Positions 8,884-18,237 are shown, counted from the stretch's first letter. The stretch: 55,120 nucleotides of DNA from Vulcanisaeta distributa JCM 11217 (GCF_001316005.1 NZ_BBBJ01000013.1:1-55120); one strand, 5' to 3'. Notes: generated from the letters alone by a model not told the origin. Translations and numbers: made by a program.

Positions 8884-9743
8884 GCACTACACATATTTGG
8901 CAAGTGATACTCTGGTCGTTACTTTATCCTGGTGAGATTCACGTGTATATACGTGGTATAAATATAAATGAAGATGATGTATCAATATCGTGGTTTTTAA
9001 GAGCTAACGATTATACATCAATCAAGGGTAAGATACTTAATGATACTGATAAACTTCATAATAAAGCAGTATTAGCCTTCATTTTTACGGCAATACTTGG
9101 CGACGGCGCTGTCTTCATAAGTTCAAGCAATAAGTATAACGAAGCTAAAATACAAATTACTATGTCAGTCCATGAGCTTGAAAGATGGAAATTAATACTT
9201 GATAAATTAGGCTTTAAATGGAGCCTACAGCCTCAATTAGACGGTATAATACACGTAAGATTTCACGGCTCTAAAGCTATTGACTTAGCTAGAGCAATCA
9301 TTAATATCATACCGCCAATATTGAGAGACATATTAGACGTCCTTAACATTGAGAAATGGTCAAACCTAAAGCAAATAGCCAATATGGAATTAAAGTTTAG
9401 GAAGGGTGAATCTCAGATCGATGTTGCTGGTGAAAAATTCTCTGTTGTTATTGATAATAATAAAATAAAATTAATGCGAACTATTAAAGACTGGACAAAA
9501 GTTGAGAAAATTCTTGAAAAAATAAAAATTATTTATGGCGAGGATTTTGTTAAGCAGGTAAAGGTTCATAAAAGCAATAAGTACATCATCATAAAGATAC
9601 CGATGAAATTAATTAAGGAACATGATGACATAAAAGTACAAGTAATTCAAGCATTACGTAGGAAATATGAAAGAATTAATGACAATAAAAGGAAAAGAGT
9701 AATAATCAAGCATCTAAGAAAACTCATAGAAGGACAATCATAA
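8880..9743 (+). CDS. PaREP2b-family protein, C-terminal part with LAGLIDADG-like motif
   Basis: A 287-residue protein starting MSTTHIWQVILWSLLYPGE, then IHVYIRGININEDDVSISW, which matches my memory of the PaREP2b core. Around residue 65 is AVLAFIFTAILGDGAVF, similar to a LAGLIDADG motif, followed by ELERWKLILDKLGFKW and VRFHGSKAIDLARAII, an arrangement also seen in LAGLIDADG-type domains. A second such motif is not evident, so endonuclease activity is unproven. It overlaps the preceding gene by ATGA, which suggests either translational coupling or one protein interrupted by a lost base. tRNA-Met begins 80 nt downstream. The family is repeated within Thermoproteales genomes, hence a mobile or selfish character is suspected but not established. 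Confidence 0.6.
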   Translation: MSTTHIWQVILWSLLYPGEIHVYIRGININEDDVSISWFLRANDYTSIKGKILNDTDKLHNKAVLAFIFTAILGDGAVFISSSNKYNEAKIQITMSVHELERWKLILDKLGFKWSLQPQLDGIIHVRFHGSKAIDLARAIINIIPPILRDILDVLNIEKWSNLKQIANMELKFRKGESQIDVAGEKFSVVIDNNKIKLMRTIKDWTKVEKILEKIKIIYGEDFVKQVKVHKSNKYIIIKIPMKLIKEHDDIKVQVIQALRRKYERINDNKRKRVIIKHLRKLIEGQS

Positions 9744-9822
9744 GTACATATTTAATGAGACTTAAATAGTAACACCGGAAACAGCGGAAAATTTAAAATC
9801 CCTTGGATGAGAAGGTTATGGC

Positions 9823-9929
9823 GCGGGGGGGGTAGCTTAGCCCGGCACAGAGCGCCCTGGGGGGGCGACAGCCCCCGCGTAAGGCTCATAACCGGGAGGT
9901 CCCGGGTTCAAATCCCGGCCCCCGCACCA
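9823..9929 (+). tRNA. tRNA-Met (CAT), elongator type, with intron; acceptor stem distorted
   Basis: The 3' half is perfect: anticodon loop CTCATAA, stem CCGGG, T arm CCGGGTTCAAATCCCGG, acceptor strand CCCCCGC, discriminator A and encoded CCA. The D stem is GCTT/GAGC. The 5' acceptor strand should be GCGGGGG, but the sequence has GC followed by eight G (9825-9832), three more than the five C opposite. Exon stem bases CCC (9855-9857) and GG (9883-9884) pair with CCGGG only after removing 9858-9882. G1-C72 and the anticodon stem argue against an initiator. Upstream AATTTAAAATC (9789-9799) is a plausible TATA box. As written the acceptor would carry a three-base bulge or a G2-G71 mismatch. Confidence 0.88.
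9858..9882 (+). other. tRNA-Met intron at position 29/30
   Basis: Removing these 25 nt restores a five-base-pair anticodon stem (CCCGG with CCGGG). The intron forms a hairpin of a G run and GC against GCCCCC around the loop GACA, as expected for a bulge-helix-bulge substrate of the archaeal splicing endonuclease. Introns at this noncanonical position are known in Thermoproteales. The G run 9859-9865 has seven G against five C, so it is longer than its pairing strand needs. Confidence 0.75.
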
Positions 9930-10080
9930 GTTTTATTAATAATTCAATCGTTTGTTGGTTGTAATGTAGTATTTTACCTACCTTCTTCTTGGTTACTGTT
10001 CTTAAAGGGAGTTTATTGTTGGTGACTTTGATATGAATTTGAGATTGAATTGTAGTGCTTGGGGGGGCCTTATTTCAACA

Positions 10081-10879
10081 CTATGTTGTCTTTGTTATTG
10101 TTTGTATTATTTCCTTTGTTTGTTCTATGCTTTTTTGTATTCCTTGCCATGTTTCGGGCGGGACTCTTATTTTTACGTTCTTCCACTTATTGAGTACTTC
10201 ATCTACGTATTTTTCAGCTCTTCTTAGACAGTCTGGGCATAGGTAGTACTTACCAAGTGGTATTACGTCGACTACCTCCCTATTGCTGTGGTTATTCATG
10301 TGGCACTCAAGCTCTATCTTCCTGACGCCATCCTCAAGCTCCTTGATAATATTTAACTCACTTAATTTCGAGTGCACGGTCTCCACAAAGTCGCTGATAT
10401 ACCTCAGTTCTGAGTAATCCTCCGGTATGAATACGTTGGCTATATTAGCGATACTCCTGACATCATCCTCAATGAACCAATCCACAATACTAAGTAGAAA
10501 TGCCGCGTTTAACATGCTGTCTAACCTACTTATTAATTCCTCATTAACCCTAACCCTAGCTGCAACACCACCATCGGGATTTAAAAATTCAATGTAAGAC
10601 TCCTTACCAGGTATGATCCTATAATCACCATCACCACCCTTACCACTTAATGACCCCCCCTCAATGCTTGACCACCAAACCCTGTACTCACGCTGACCAA
10701 CCCTAAAGGAAACAATAAAGCCGTCAGTAAACATTGGCCTAGCTAAAACATCAACATCACCAACGACGTAGTCCCTAGGAACTTTAATAGTGATTCTATT
10801 CCTAATCAAATCCCTAAGTAGCCTTAACTCCCCTAATAATCCCTACGATGTCCCCAAGACCAACCTCAACAAAATCCAT
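10081..10879 (-). CDS. Protein of unknown function with Cys/His cluster (one apparent frameshift)
   Basis: I extend the gene to an ATG at 10879, MDFVEVGLGDIVGIIRG, joined to ELRLLRDLIRNRITIKVPRD by one extra base at the C run 10830-10833. A TATA-like ATTTAAA sits 26 nt upstream (10904-10910), which supports this leaderless start over an internal TTG. The protein is about 266 residues. The middle is mixed helix and strand. Near residue 190 is ELECHMNNHSNREV, then YYLCPDCLRRAEKY, a C..H(x)n..C..C arrangement that may bind zinc. I do not recognise a family. An in-frame C7 at 10654 adds a Gly. The gene sits between tRNA-Met and a non-coding stretch and faces its neighbours head-on. Confidence 0.55.
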
Positions 10880-10903
10880 ACGATGATTAGTTACCGAGAG
10901 TGC

Positions 10904-10910
10904 ATTTAAA
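10904..10910 (-). promoter_or_regulatory. TATA-like box for the gene starting at 10879
   Basis: Read on the minus strand this is TTTAAAT, centred about 27 nt before the ATG at 10879, the spacing of a leaderless archaeal promoter. It helps decide the start of the unknown-function gene. Confidence 0.5.
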
Positions 10911-11029
10911 TCTTTTTTGTATGTTCTAGATAAAGATTTTATAGATCTCTATATTATATTGCAATTATTTCCTTATAGAAAGTAAAATAATATTACTATT
11001 TTAAGAAAATGGCATGGTTCATCAGTTAT

Positions 11030-11110
11030 TTAGGAGGAAAAAGAAAGATAGATGTTTGGTTTTAGCCCACGATAGTGGGCCTACCTTATATTCCTCTGAT
11101 TTCTTCCTAA
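11030..11110. other. Nested inverted repeats in a 370-nt gene-free stretch; possible structured RNA
   Basis: The stretch between 10880 and 11248 holds no convincing gene. In its centre GCCCAC (11065-11070) and GTGGGC (11075-11080) form a perfect hairpin with loop GATA. Outside it, TTAGGAGGAAAAAGAAA (11030-11046) faces TTTCTTCCTAA (11100-11110), so the whole could fold into one long interrupted stem. AT-rich TATA-like DNA precedes it (about 10920-10965). It could be a small RNA, an operator pair, or chance in A/T-rich DNA. No C/D or H/ACA boxes are clear. Confidence 0.35.
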
Positions 11111-11248
11111 TTTTGCTTTTATTTAAAGATTTCTCCAGTGTTTTCTTTGGAATAACCTTGTTTTATTGACGTGAGTTTATTTGCTATTTGTAAAGTATCG
11201 TGTGGGTAATTAATGCTTAAATAGTGAGTTAAGGATTACCGTTTTAAC

Positions 11249-11734
11249 GTGGGTGTTAGGGATTGTATCTCAGGTGGAATTAAGTGCTCAAGGTATTTGG
11301 GCGTGTTTGATTGTTTGATTGTTCATTTTTGGTTTCATGAGCTTGAGCTGACCGTTGAGTTCATAGTTAATGATGATGGGTTGCTTGACTCGTTAATAGT
11401 TGAGGGGCCGATTTTCCGAAGCCCGGGTAATTATGTCCAGGTTAGGTTTGAGGTTTATACGAAGTACTCACCCATATATGGTAACGTTATTCGTGGTGTG
11501 AAGGGTAATAATGTCCTCATGCGGGTAATATGCGGAGGGGGGGTTAGGAGGGAGTTATTGATGGGTTATGGTAATGAGGATTTCATAGATAACCCATGCA
11601 GGTATGCCATTGAGATGAGAGGTAGGGCTGGTAATCCCAGTGATGATTTAACGCTAAGAATAATAACTAACATGATGGACGACCTCAAAGTAGCATCTAC
11701 GGAGCAAGTCCTCAATTTATTAACATCCTGCTGA
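11249..11734 (+). CDS. Protein of unknown function
   Basis: A 161-residue soluble protein starting at GTG 11249, with a TATA-like GCTTAAATAG about 27-36 nt upstream, as expected for a leaderless gene. It is predicted to be mostly beta strand (ELTVEFIVNDDGLLDSLIVE, then YVQVRFEVYTKY) with a C-terminal helix (SDDLTLRIITNMMDDLKVAS). It holds five Cys, with no obvious metal motif. No family is recognised. The run of seven G at 11536-11542 adds a Gly in CGGGVRR. It converges on the aminotransferase gene with seven bases between stops. Confidence 0.5.
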   Translation: MGVRDCISGGIKCSRYLGVFDCLIVHFWFHELELTVEFIVNDDGLLDSLIVEGPIFRSPGNYVQVRFEVYTKYSPIYGNVIRGVKGNNVLMRVICGGGVRRELLMGYGNEDFIDNPCRYAIEMRGRAGNPSDDLTLRIITNMMDDLKVASTEQVLNLLTSC

Positions 11735-11741
11735 TTAAACC

Positions 11742-12957
11742 CTAACCCTCAATAGCCTTCCTAATCCTTTCTATGCCCTCCCTAATCAGCTTCTCATCGA
11801 GTGCAAAGCTAAGTCTCACGTATTCCCTGCCCATATTGGTTTCCGAGAATGCTGTTCCGGGCAGTACGACGACTCCGTAATTCTCAAGCAGCCAATCGGC
11901 GAATTTCTCGACATCCATGCCCAATTTATCGAGTATTTTCTTAACCCTTGGATACATGTAGAAGGCGCCCGCGCTCCTCCAAACCTCAATGCCCGGTATC
12001 CTACTTAATTCCTCATACATCACGTCCCTCCTCCTCCTGAATAACTCGATCATAGCCCTGGAGCTCCTCCAAGATGTCTCATTCCTGAGGGCTTCAACAC
12101 CGGCCTTCTGCGCAATGCTCGGTGGGCAACTATAGGTGTTCGCCGCCAATTTCTTTATTGGTTCAATAACCTCCCTACTGGCCACTAGGTAGCCAAGTCT
12201 CCAACCAGTCATTGAGAAGGTCTTACTGAAACCATTGGTATAGAGTATGTAATTCCTCCACTCAGGTTCAAGCTCTAAAACGCTTCTGAAGATCCCTGGC
12301 TCATAAACGAAGTTGTCATATATCTCATCGACAATGACGAGTAACTTATAATCCTTAGCAATCTCAAGGAGCTTAGTAACTTCCTCAGGCCTGAATATGG
12401 CGCCCGTTGGATTGTGTGGGTTATTTACTACAATGGCCTTCGTCCTAGGGGGTCACCGAGTTCTCTATGGCATCCAAGTCTAGCCTAAATCCATTCTCCT
12501 GGTCGAACTTCATGGATACGTAGATAGGCTTACCACCGAAGAACTTCGTGAGCTCTGGATAGGCTGGGTATGTTGGATCTGGTATTATCACCTCATCACC
12601 CGGCCTTACATAGGATGCTATTGCTAGGAAAATTGCCGTCTTAGTGCCTGTGGTCACAATGACCTCATCAGGCCTAACACCTGCATGGTACCTATAATTG
12701 AGGTAATCAGCAATGGCCTCCCTAAGCTCCCTTATACCCTCAGTCTCTGTATACCCTGTGAACCTATCATCAAGCGCCCTCTTTGCCGCATTAACTATAT
12801 TTTCGAATGTCGGTATGTCAGGCTGACCAATGCCAAATGATATAACCTTAATACCCTTCCTCTCGGCGACCTCATGAGCCTTAGCTAGGTATGTGAAGGC
12901 CTTCTCACCCTGTAATTCCCTAACTACGTCCTTTAGGTAATCAGTAATTGGATTCAT
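11742..12957 (-). CDS. Class I/II PLP-dependent aminotransferase (one apparent frameshift)
   Basis: The gene encodes a fold-type I aminotransferase of the aspartate aminotransferase group, about 405 residues. The N-terminal part has KAFTYLAKAHEVAERKGIKV, SFGIGQPDIPTF and YTETEGIRELREAIADYL. The C-terminal part has NGFSKTFSMTGWRLGYLVAS, where the Lys of SKTFS is the PLP Schiff-base residue, and REYVRLSFALDE with the substrate-binding Arg. The frames break at 12448-12452: five bases where VTPRTKAIVVNNPHNPTG needs four (or seven). The product transfers amino groups between amino acids and 2-oxoacids; substrate specificity is not readable. Start ATG at 12957. It lies alone between an unknown gene and a cupin. 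Confidence 0.9.
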
Positions 12958-13081
12958 TAATTGGGCGCTATAATAACCTCTTAATAACTATTTTTCAACA
13001 AATAATCTACATCACACTAATTATCACTATATAACTTGCGGATTTAAACACAGGTAATAAAATAAAATTCAAATTGTTCAA

Positions 13082-13432
13082 TCACTCCAAAGGCTTTAAT
13101 GACATGTCATCCTCATAGGAAATCACGCATATAAACTCGGCCTCGCCATCACCGATATTTTCAATTGCATGAGGCTCGTACGGACCCGTGAAGAAGAAGT
13201 CGCCTGGTCCAAGTTCATAGACCTTGCCATCAGCTCTAACTCTGAGCCTACCCTTAAGTATTACGACAGCCTCGGTATACTTATGATTATGCAATGGCAT
13301 AATGCCGCCAGGCTTAACGATGAATCTCCTGACCGCGTACTTAGAGCCATGCTCTTTAGTTATTAACCACTGAACATAGAAGCCCTTCGTTCCCCCTGAG
13401 TAGTTTTGAAACGTCCTCAAGTGGTACATCAT
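13082..13432 (-). CDS. Small single-domain cupin protein
   Basis: A 116-residue cupin. Motif 1 is PLHNHKYTEAVVILKGRLRV, with two His and a Glu as metal ligands, and motif 2 is LGPGDFFFTGPYEPHAIEN, with the third His. It is a one-barrel protein of the cupin_2 type, probably metal-binding and dimeric. Functions in the family range from isomerases to dioxygenases and sugar-binding proteins, so no reaction can be assigned. It begins MMYHLRTFQ. The 251 bases upstream (13433-13683) hold no gene that I support; they are AT-rich and probably contain its promoter. Confidence 0.85.
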   Translation of the reverse strand: MMYHLRTFQNYSGGTKGFYVQWLITKEHGSKYAVRRFIVKPGGIMPLHNHKYTEAVVILKGRLRVRADGKVYELGPGDFFFTGPYEPHAIENIGDGEAEFICVISYEDDMSLKPLE

Positions 13433-13683
13433 TTATATTGCCAACAATCACGAGTATTTATTTAACGATAGGGTAATTAAACAGTACTATTACATTGGAA
13501 CACGCCGTATAAATGCATAATACCTACCATATTCTTGAACATTGTCTGTATACATATATCCATTGGAATTCTCGTTCGAATTACTCCTTCTTAAGCTACC
13601 TTTATTAAACTTTATTCTAATCATACGAGTATCGTGTAATGGAGCTCTTTAAAAACCTTTCTACGAAAAATACCCTTAACAAC

Positions 13684-15041
13684 TCATTCCCGTTTTATGA
13701 ATTTAAATCTCTCATAAATGAGAACCACCCTATCACTCCCTATAAAGAACTCGGCGGGTATTTTGGCCCCCATTCACTAGGGTGTAGAATCTGGCGTAGT
13801 CCCTTCTTACCTCATCAGGCACGAGTATTGTCGTCTCCTCGGTATACTTCGTTGTACTCTTCATTACTAGGTAGTCTCCTTGCCTTTGTATTGAGATCTT
13901 TACAGTACCACCATACGCTTCGTATGTTCCTCGAGCCTTTTATTCACCTCCTCAACAATAAATGCCCCTAATTCATTTGGGTCCTGACCAAGCAACTTGC
14001 TTAGTACGTAAATTCCCATCTTTGATAGTGGATAACCATCGCATTCGCCATTATAATAACACCAATTCTATCGCTTGGTATGTACGCCATATCCGCCGTG
14101 TAAACACCCACATTGCCGCTGTGCTCAACTAACCTCCTACCGTAGAAGTTCTGGCTCACTATTAACCCATAGCCATACTTCTCATCACCGATGATCTTCC
14201 AGGGCACGTCTATGTAACCCCCTCTCGCAGTCTCAATCAACTCCCTACCCACTATCCTAACGCCATTAAGCTCACCCCTATTGATTAGCATTGACACGTA
14301 CCTTGCCATGTCGACGACATTGCTAAGTAATCCACCATCAGAGGTTATGCCGAATGGAAACTTACTCGGTATGTGCTTACCCTCCCTATCAATTATGTAC
14401 GGTGTCGCAACCTCAGGGTCCTTGAGAACCTCCTCAGCCATGAAGTAGGTCCTAGCCATGCCAAGTGGCTTCAGTATTTTCTCCCTAACGAAGTCCTCAT
14501 AGGGCATACCACCAACCCTCTTGATTATTAAGCCCAGTATTACATAACCCTCATTAAGGTAGAAGAACCTCTCGCCAGGCTTAGCCACAGCCCAATCCGC
14601 GGCACTCCTCATGAATGCCAGTACATCCTCGGGTGTAGCCAGCGGCAACCAATTACTGTCAAGACCAAGCACACCATTTATGTAAGCCTCCGCATAGCCA
14701 AGCGCGGGTAATCCACTACTGTGCGTTAATAAGTGGTGTATCGTGACCGTACCCATCGGGTTTAACTTAATCGGTACGTACTTATCGACTGGATCCTCAA
14801 GGCTCAGCCTGCCCTCCTCAACAAGCCTAAGTATTGCCAATGCGGTGAAGGACTTCGTTATTGAACCGATACCATAGATAGTCCGTGGTGTCGCAGGTAA
14901 GCCCTTATCAATATCCCTAAAGCCAAAGCCCCTGGCATAAACCAACTCGCCATTCCTAACAACACCAATGCTTAGGCCGGGCAGCCTTGACTCCCTAATT
15001 TTACTGAGAATAAACTCCTCAATTTCCCCCCCGAAATCCAT
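13684..15041 (-). CDS. Serine beta-lactamase-like hydrolase (three apparent frameshifts at the C-terminal end)
   Basis: A penicillin-binding-protein fold hydrolase (class C beta-lactamase, esterase or D-aminopeptidase group). The SxxK motif is in GIGSITKSFTALAIL, the YxN motif in YLNEGYVILG, and a third motif HSGNVGVYT. The first 346 residues are in one frame. The C-terminal extension is also real, but is broken where one base is missing at 14036-14037 and at 13929-13930 (CC for CCC) and where the C run 13767-13771 has five. Restored, it reads GYPLSKMGIYVLSKLLGQDP, LEGTYEAYGGTVKISIQRQG, and NGAKIPAEFFIGSDRVVLIY, a lipocalin-like tail seen in archaeal members, ending at 13684. No signal peptide is visible, so it may act in the cytoplasm. 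Substrate unknown. Confidence 0.85.
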
Positions 15042-15066
15042 TGATACATCAATAACACTGGATTAA

Positions 15067-16089
15067 TTAACCTAATTGCGGTATTAATTCCCTGACATTG
15101 CAGGAGATCTCCCTCGTGATTCCATACTTATGGTCATTACCTGCCTTAACAATGCCCATTGATTCCAGGTACTTAACGAGGGCTGCCGTCTCTGTTAATG
15201 CCATGTACCTATTCATTGGGTTGAGATCCACATACCTCTTATTATCCATCCACTTAAGCCTATTCGTTATTTCAAATATTGTTAATTCACCATTACTCAA
15301 TGCATTTAACACCTCACATAGCCTCGAGACCCTATGCCTGATAAGTTCGTTTATCCTATCATTAACATTACATATCTCGCCCTCATGACCTGGGTATAAA
15401 CAATTAAGGCTCATATTCCTAATCTTAATCAGCGAGTTTAAGTAATCACGAAGTGGATTACCTGGGTTTATTGGGGGGGTTAGGCCAACGTGAGTTGTTA
15501 TTGTTGGCAGTATTAAGTCGCCAGTAAACGCTAGCCCATACTCATCAAGTACTATTGATATGTGGCCGGGTGAATGGCCAGGCGTTAATAACACGTGCAA
15601 CCCACCAATACGATTCTCCTCATTATCAATGAGGACGTCTGGGTTTAACGCACTTAATCTTCTTCTGCTTGATAGGCCACTAACTACGTTTTTATAAAGT
15701 TCCATTTCGGTATTGGGGACTCCGTAATGCCCTGATAATTCTAGGAATTCCTTAATGAATAAGTCCTTATCAAGCATCTTCAAGACCTGCTCATAATCCC
15801 TCCTATGCATGACCACGCTTAGACCAAGCCTATTACGCAATTCATTAGCTAAACCAGTGTGGTCGATGTGCATGTGCGTAATGAATAAGGAGCTCAATCT
15901 ACAATTCGGTATTTTACTCAATTCGTTAATTAATGGATTAAGGAGCTCAGTGTTTGGGTATCCGGCATCAATCATTACGCACTCATTGTCTCTTCTCACC
16001 ACGTATGAGAATACGTAACCAGGTTCCATGGGCATGAATATCTTTAATTGATAGATGAGACCATTAACCCTCTCAGTGAGTTCTATCAT
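15067..16089 (-). CDS. Metallo-beta-lactamase-fold hydrolase
   Basis: A 340-residue protein. The MBL zinc-binding motifs are present: THMHIDHTG (HxHxDH), LTPGHSPGHIS, FTGDLILPT and YPGHEGE. The C-terminal 90 residues look like a winged-helix segment (NALSNGELTIFEITNRLKWM, then AALVKYLESMGIVKAG), as in the LACTB2 and RNase-like MBL subgroup. The reaction could be hydrolysis of a thioester, lactone or phosphodiester; the glyoxalase II-like core does not decide. The C7 run at 15473-15479 on the coding strand adds a Pro (TPPINPG). It lies 25 nt downstream of FkbM-side genes and 25 nt before the serine hydrolase gene on the same strand, so the three may form an operon. Confidence 0.87.
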   Translation of the reverse strand: MIELTERVNGLIYQLKIFMPMEPGYVFSYVVRRDNECVMIDAGYPNTELLNPLINELSKIPNCRLSSLFITHMHIDHTGLANELRNRLGLSVVMHRRDYEQVLKMLDKDLFIKEFLELSGHYGVPNTEMELYKNVVSGLSSRRRLSALNPDVLIDNEENRIGGLHVLLTPGHSPGHISIVLDEYGLAFTGDLILPTITTHVGLTPPINPGNPLRDYLNSLIKIRNMSLNCLYPGHEGEICNVNDRINELIRHRVSRLCEVLNALSNGELTIFEITNRLKWMDNKRYVDLNPMNRYMALTETAALVKYLESMGIVKAGNDHKYGITREISCNVRELIPQLG

Positions 16090-16117
16090 CGCCTTATGGG
16101 AAATTAATTTATTGGTT

Positions 16118-16789
16118 TTAAGTTATTCGTTGGCAATAAACGTAGCCATAATCCTCATATGCGCGCCCAATAAAGTCGCACTTAAAGTCCCTGCTTAATA
16201 CTCTGAGAAGTTCCTTAACCGGTATACCTGTAACCCACCTGTGGTACTCAAATACTAATTCCCTAAATAACCTAACGTGTTCGTAATCATTAAGTATCAC
16301 GTCATACTCACAACCCTCGCAATTCATCTTAAGAACATCCGTACGTACCCTAGTCTCATTAATAACCTCGCCTAGCGTAATTAACCTGATCTTAACATCA
16401 CTAGTGCATGTCGTGTCGTCGGTTACGGGCCCGAAGTACGTAGCCATTATACTCCCCAGGTCAAGGTCCATGGAGACGCAGGTAGATCCAGTGATACTAC
16501 TGAGTGCTGCATTGATGGGTATCACCCTATCGTTTAATCCATTCAACTTAATATTCCTAACAAGCTCCCTGAACGCCTTAGGGTGCGGTTCAATAGCCAC
16601 AACCCTGTTCGCACCTCTCATTATGAAGTAAATCGTTGTATCACCAATGAATGCGCCAGCGTCGATCACGTCCTTATTCCTAAAATTAATCACTCCATAC
16701 CTATCATCGTAAATCGAGAGGTAATCTGCGTAATAGTTCATTACAGCATTATAATGAAGAGATAATTTGGCATTTTCTGCCCAGCTCAC
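16118..16789 (-). CDS. FkbM-family SAM-dependent methyltransferase
   Basis: A 223-residue protein with the class I methyltransferase fold. Motif I is DVIDAGAFIGDTTIYFIMRG, the acidic end of strand 2 is AIEPHPKAFRELVRNIKLNG, and the FkbM hallmark near the C-terminus is VLKMNCEGCEYDVILN followed by FEYHRW. FkbM enzymes methylate oxygen atoms of sugars, polyketides or other small molecules; the substrate is not evident. The G run GGGG in DLGSIM is of normal length. It starts at ATG 16789, 75 nt from the divergent NCS1 permease, and is followed by the MBL and serine-hydrolase genes. Confidence 0.88.
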   Translation of the reverse strand: MSWAENAKLSLHYNAVMNYYADYLSIYDDRYGVINFRNKDVIDAGAFIGDTTIYFIMRGANRVVAIEPHPKAFRELVRNIKLNGLNDRVIPINAALSSITGSTCVSMDLDLGSIMATYFGPVTDDTTCTSDVKIRLITLGEVINETRVRTDVLKMNCEGCEYDVILNDYEHVRLFRELVFEYHRWVTGIPVKELLRVLSRDFKCDFIGRAYEDYGYVYCQRIT

Positions 16790-16864
16790 TTAGTTAAGCC
16801 GTACTGAGGCACCGCAATTTTTGCCGTATAACACTTACTTTCCTCATTTGCTCTTCTCTGTCCA

Positions 16865-18189
16865 ATGACATCAATAATAGAAAGGCTCGGCATAGAGCAC
16901 ATACCAGACTCAATGAGGCATGGTAGGACCATGTACCAATTCACGCTGTGGTTCGCAAGCAACTTGACAGTAGCCGATTATGCCTCGGCCCAATACTATA
17001 CATGCTTGGCCTACCAATACCCTGGCTGGTACTCGCCCTCGTACTTGGTAACGTATTCGGTGGTTTATTGGTTGGGTTATTGGCGGCTATGGGGGGGCCA
17101 ACCTATGGTTATCCACAGATAATGATTTCAAGGGCTGCCTATGGCAGGTAGGCAACCTACCCTTCGCAATAGCGAATTGGATTAGCACGCTTGGTTGGTT
17201 CTCCGTGAATGCAATAATCGGTGGTTACATAATAAATTACATAGACCCAGCAATACCACTTTATGCGGCGATTCTCATAACCGTGCTAACCCAATTCATA
17301 ATCGCACTCTTTGGGTATGACATAATACATAGGTCTGAGTACGTACTATCAATAATACTGGGCATAATGTTCGCAGTATCCCTAGCCCTAGCACTAACAA
17401 AGCCACACCTACTAAGCACTTATGTAAGGACTGCCTCCTTCAACCCATTCAACTTCGCAATAGCGTTGGCGACGGTGTTTAGCTACATAATGTCGTGGGG
17501 GGCCCATACGCCAGCGACTACTCACGCTATCTACCAGAGAACACGAGCAGGCTAAAGATAATAACCTACGCAGCCCTCGGCGGCCTACTGGCCAGCCTAT
17601 GGAGTGAGGTCGTGGGCTTTGCCGTCAGCGCGGCGACTGGAAACACAAGTGGCTTACCAACCGTGCTTGTGCAGTTCATGGGTAGTTACGGGATGGCTTA
17701 CGCAATAATAGCCGTGATAGCCCTATTCCTGGGTGCGTTGGCCGCCAACGTCCTCAACATATACACCAACTCACTATCCGCCCTGGCGGTATACAACAGG
17801 GCGAAGAGGTGGCAGGCTTTAGTGGCTGGCGCGGTGGTTGGTACATTGATGGCTGTACTCGGTGGGTTAAACTTCGTGGGTTACTACGAGGGATTCCTAC
17901 TATTCCTAGATTATTGGATAACGCCTTGGATTGGAATACTGCTGGTGATGTTCTACGTGAATAGGACCAGGGATTGGAAACTCGTGGAGAGTGGGCCGAA
18001 GGTAATTTGGAAGGCACTGCTCGCTACATAATCGGCCTATTAATCTCGGTACCATTCATGAACCTAGACGCAGCCACAGGAGGTTTAATACCCTTCATAG
18101 GCCCAGTAGCCAACGCCCTCGGCGGCGCCGACATAAGCTACTTCATATCATTTATAGTAGCATCAATGATATATTTAATTATTACATAA
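16865..18189 (+). CDS. NCS1-family nucleobase/cation symporter (four apparent frameshifts)
   Basis: Five frame pieces read in order as one polytopic transporter of about 442 residues: TMYQFTLWFASNLTVADYA, LGPILYMLGLPIPWLVLALV, NLPFAIANWISTLGWFSVNA, WGGPYASDYSRYLPENTSRL and ARYIIGLLISVPFMNLDAAT. This is the cytosine/purine/thiamine/allantoin permease (NCS1) pattern, including the ASDYSRYLP segment. Every break is the loss of one base: CC at 16983-16984, GG at 17147-17148, six G at 17497-17502, GG at 18013-18014. With those restored no stop codon remains, which argues against a genuine pseudogene. The C-terminus is shorter than usual for the family or slightly eroded. It probably imports nucleobases or related heterocycles. 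Divergent from the FkbM gene. Confidence 0.75.
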
Positions 18190-18237
18190 AAATAAAAATA
18201 TATTTAATTTTAATTTAACTATTTTAAGCTAAATGAC

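Noticed and set aside
9807..10246. Open frames across tRNA-Met and just after it
   Set aside because: One runs through the tRNA itself; the Cys/Phe-rich ones after it are antisense to the end of the unknown-function gene. No start signal or protein-like composition.
13639..13971. Plus-strand open frame of 110 codons
   Set aside because: It overlaps the restored C-terminal part of the serine beta-lactamase-like gene on the minus strand, has no promoter or family features, and is explained as its antisense shadow.
16865..18189. NCS1 permease as a true pseudogene
   Set aside because: All four breaks are one-base losses in G or C runs, and the joined protein has no nonsense codon or eroded motif.
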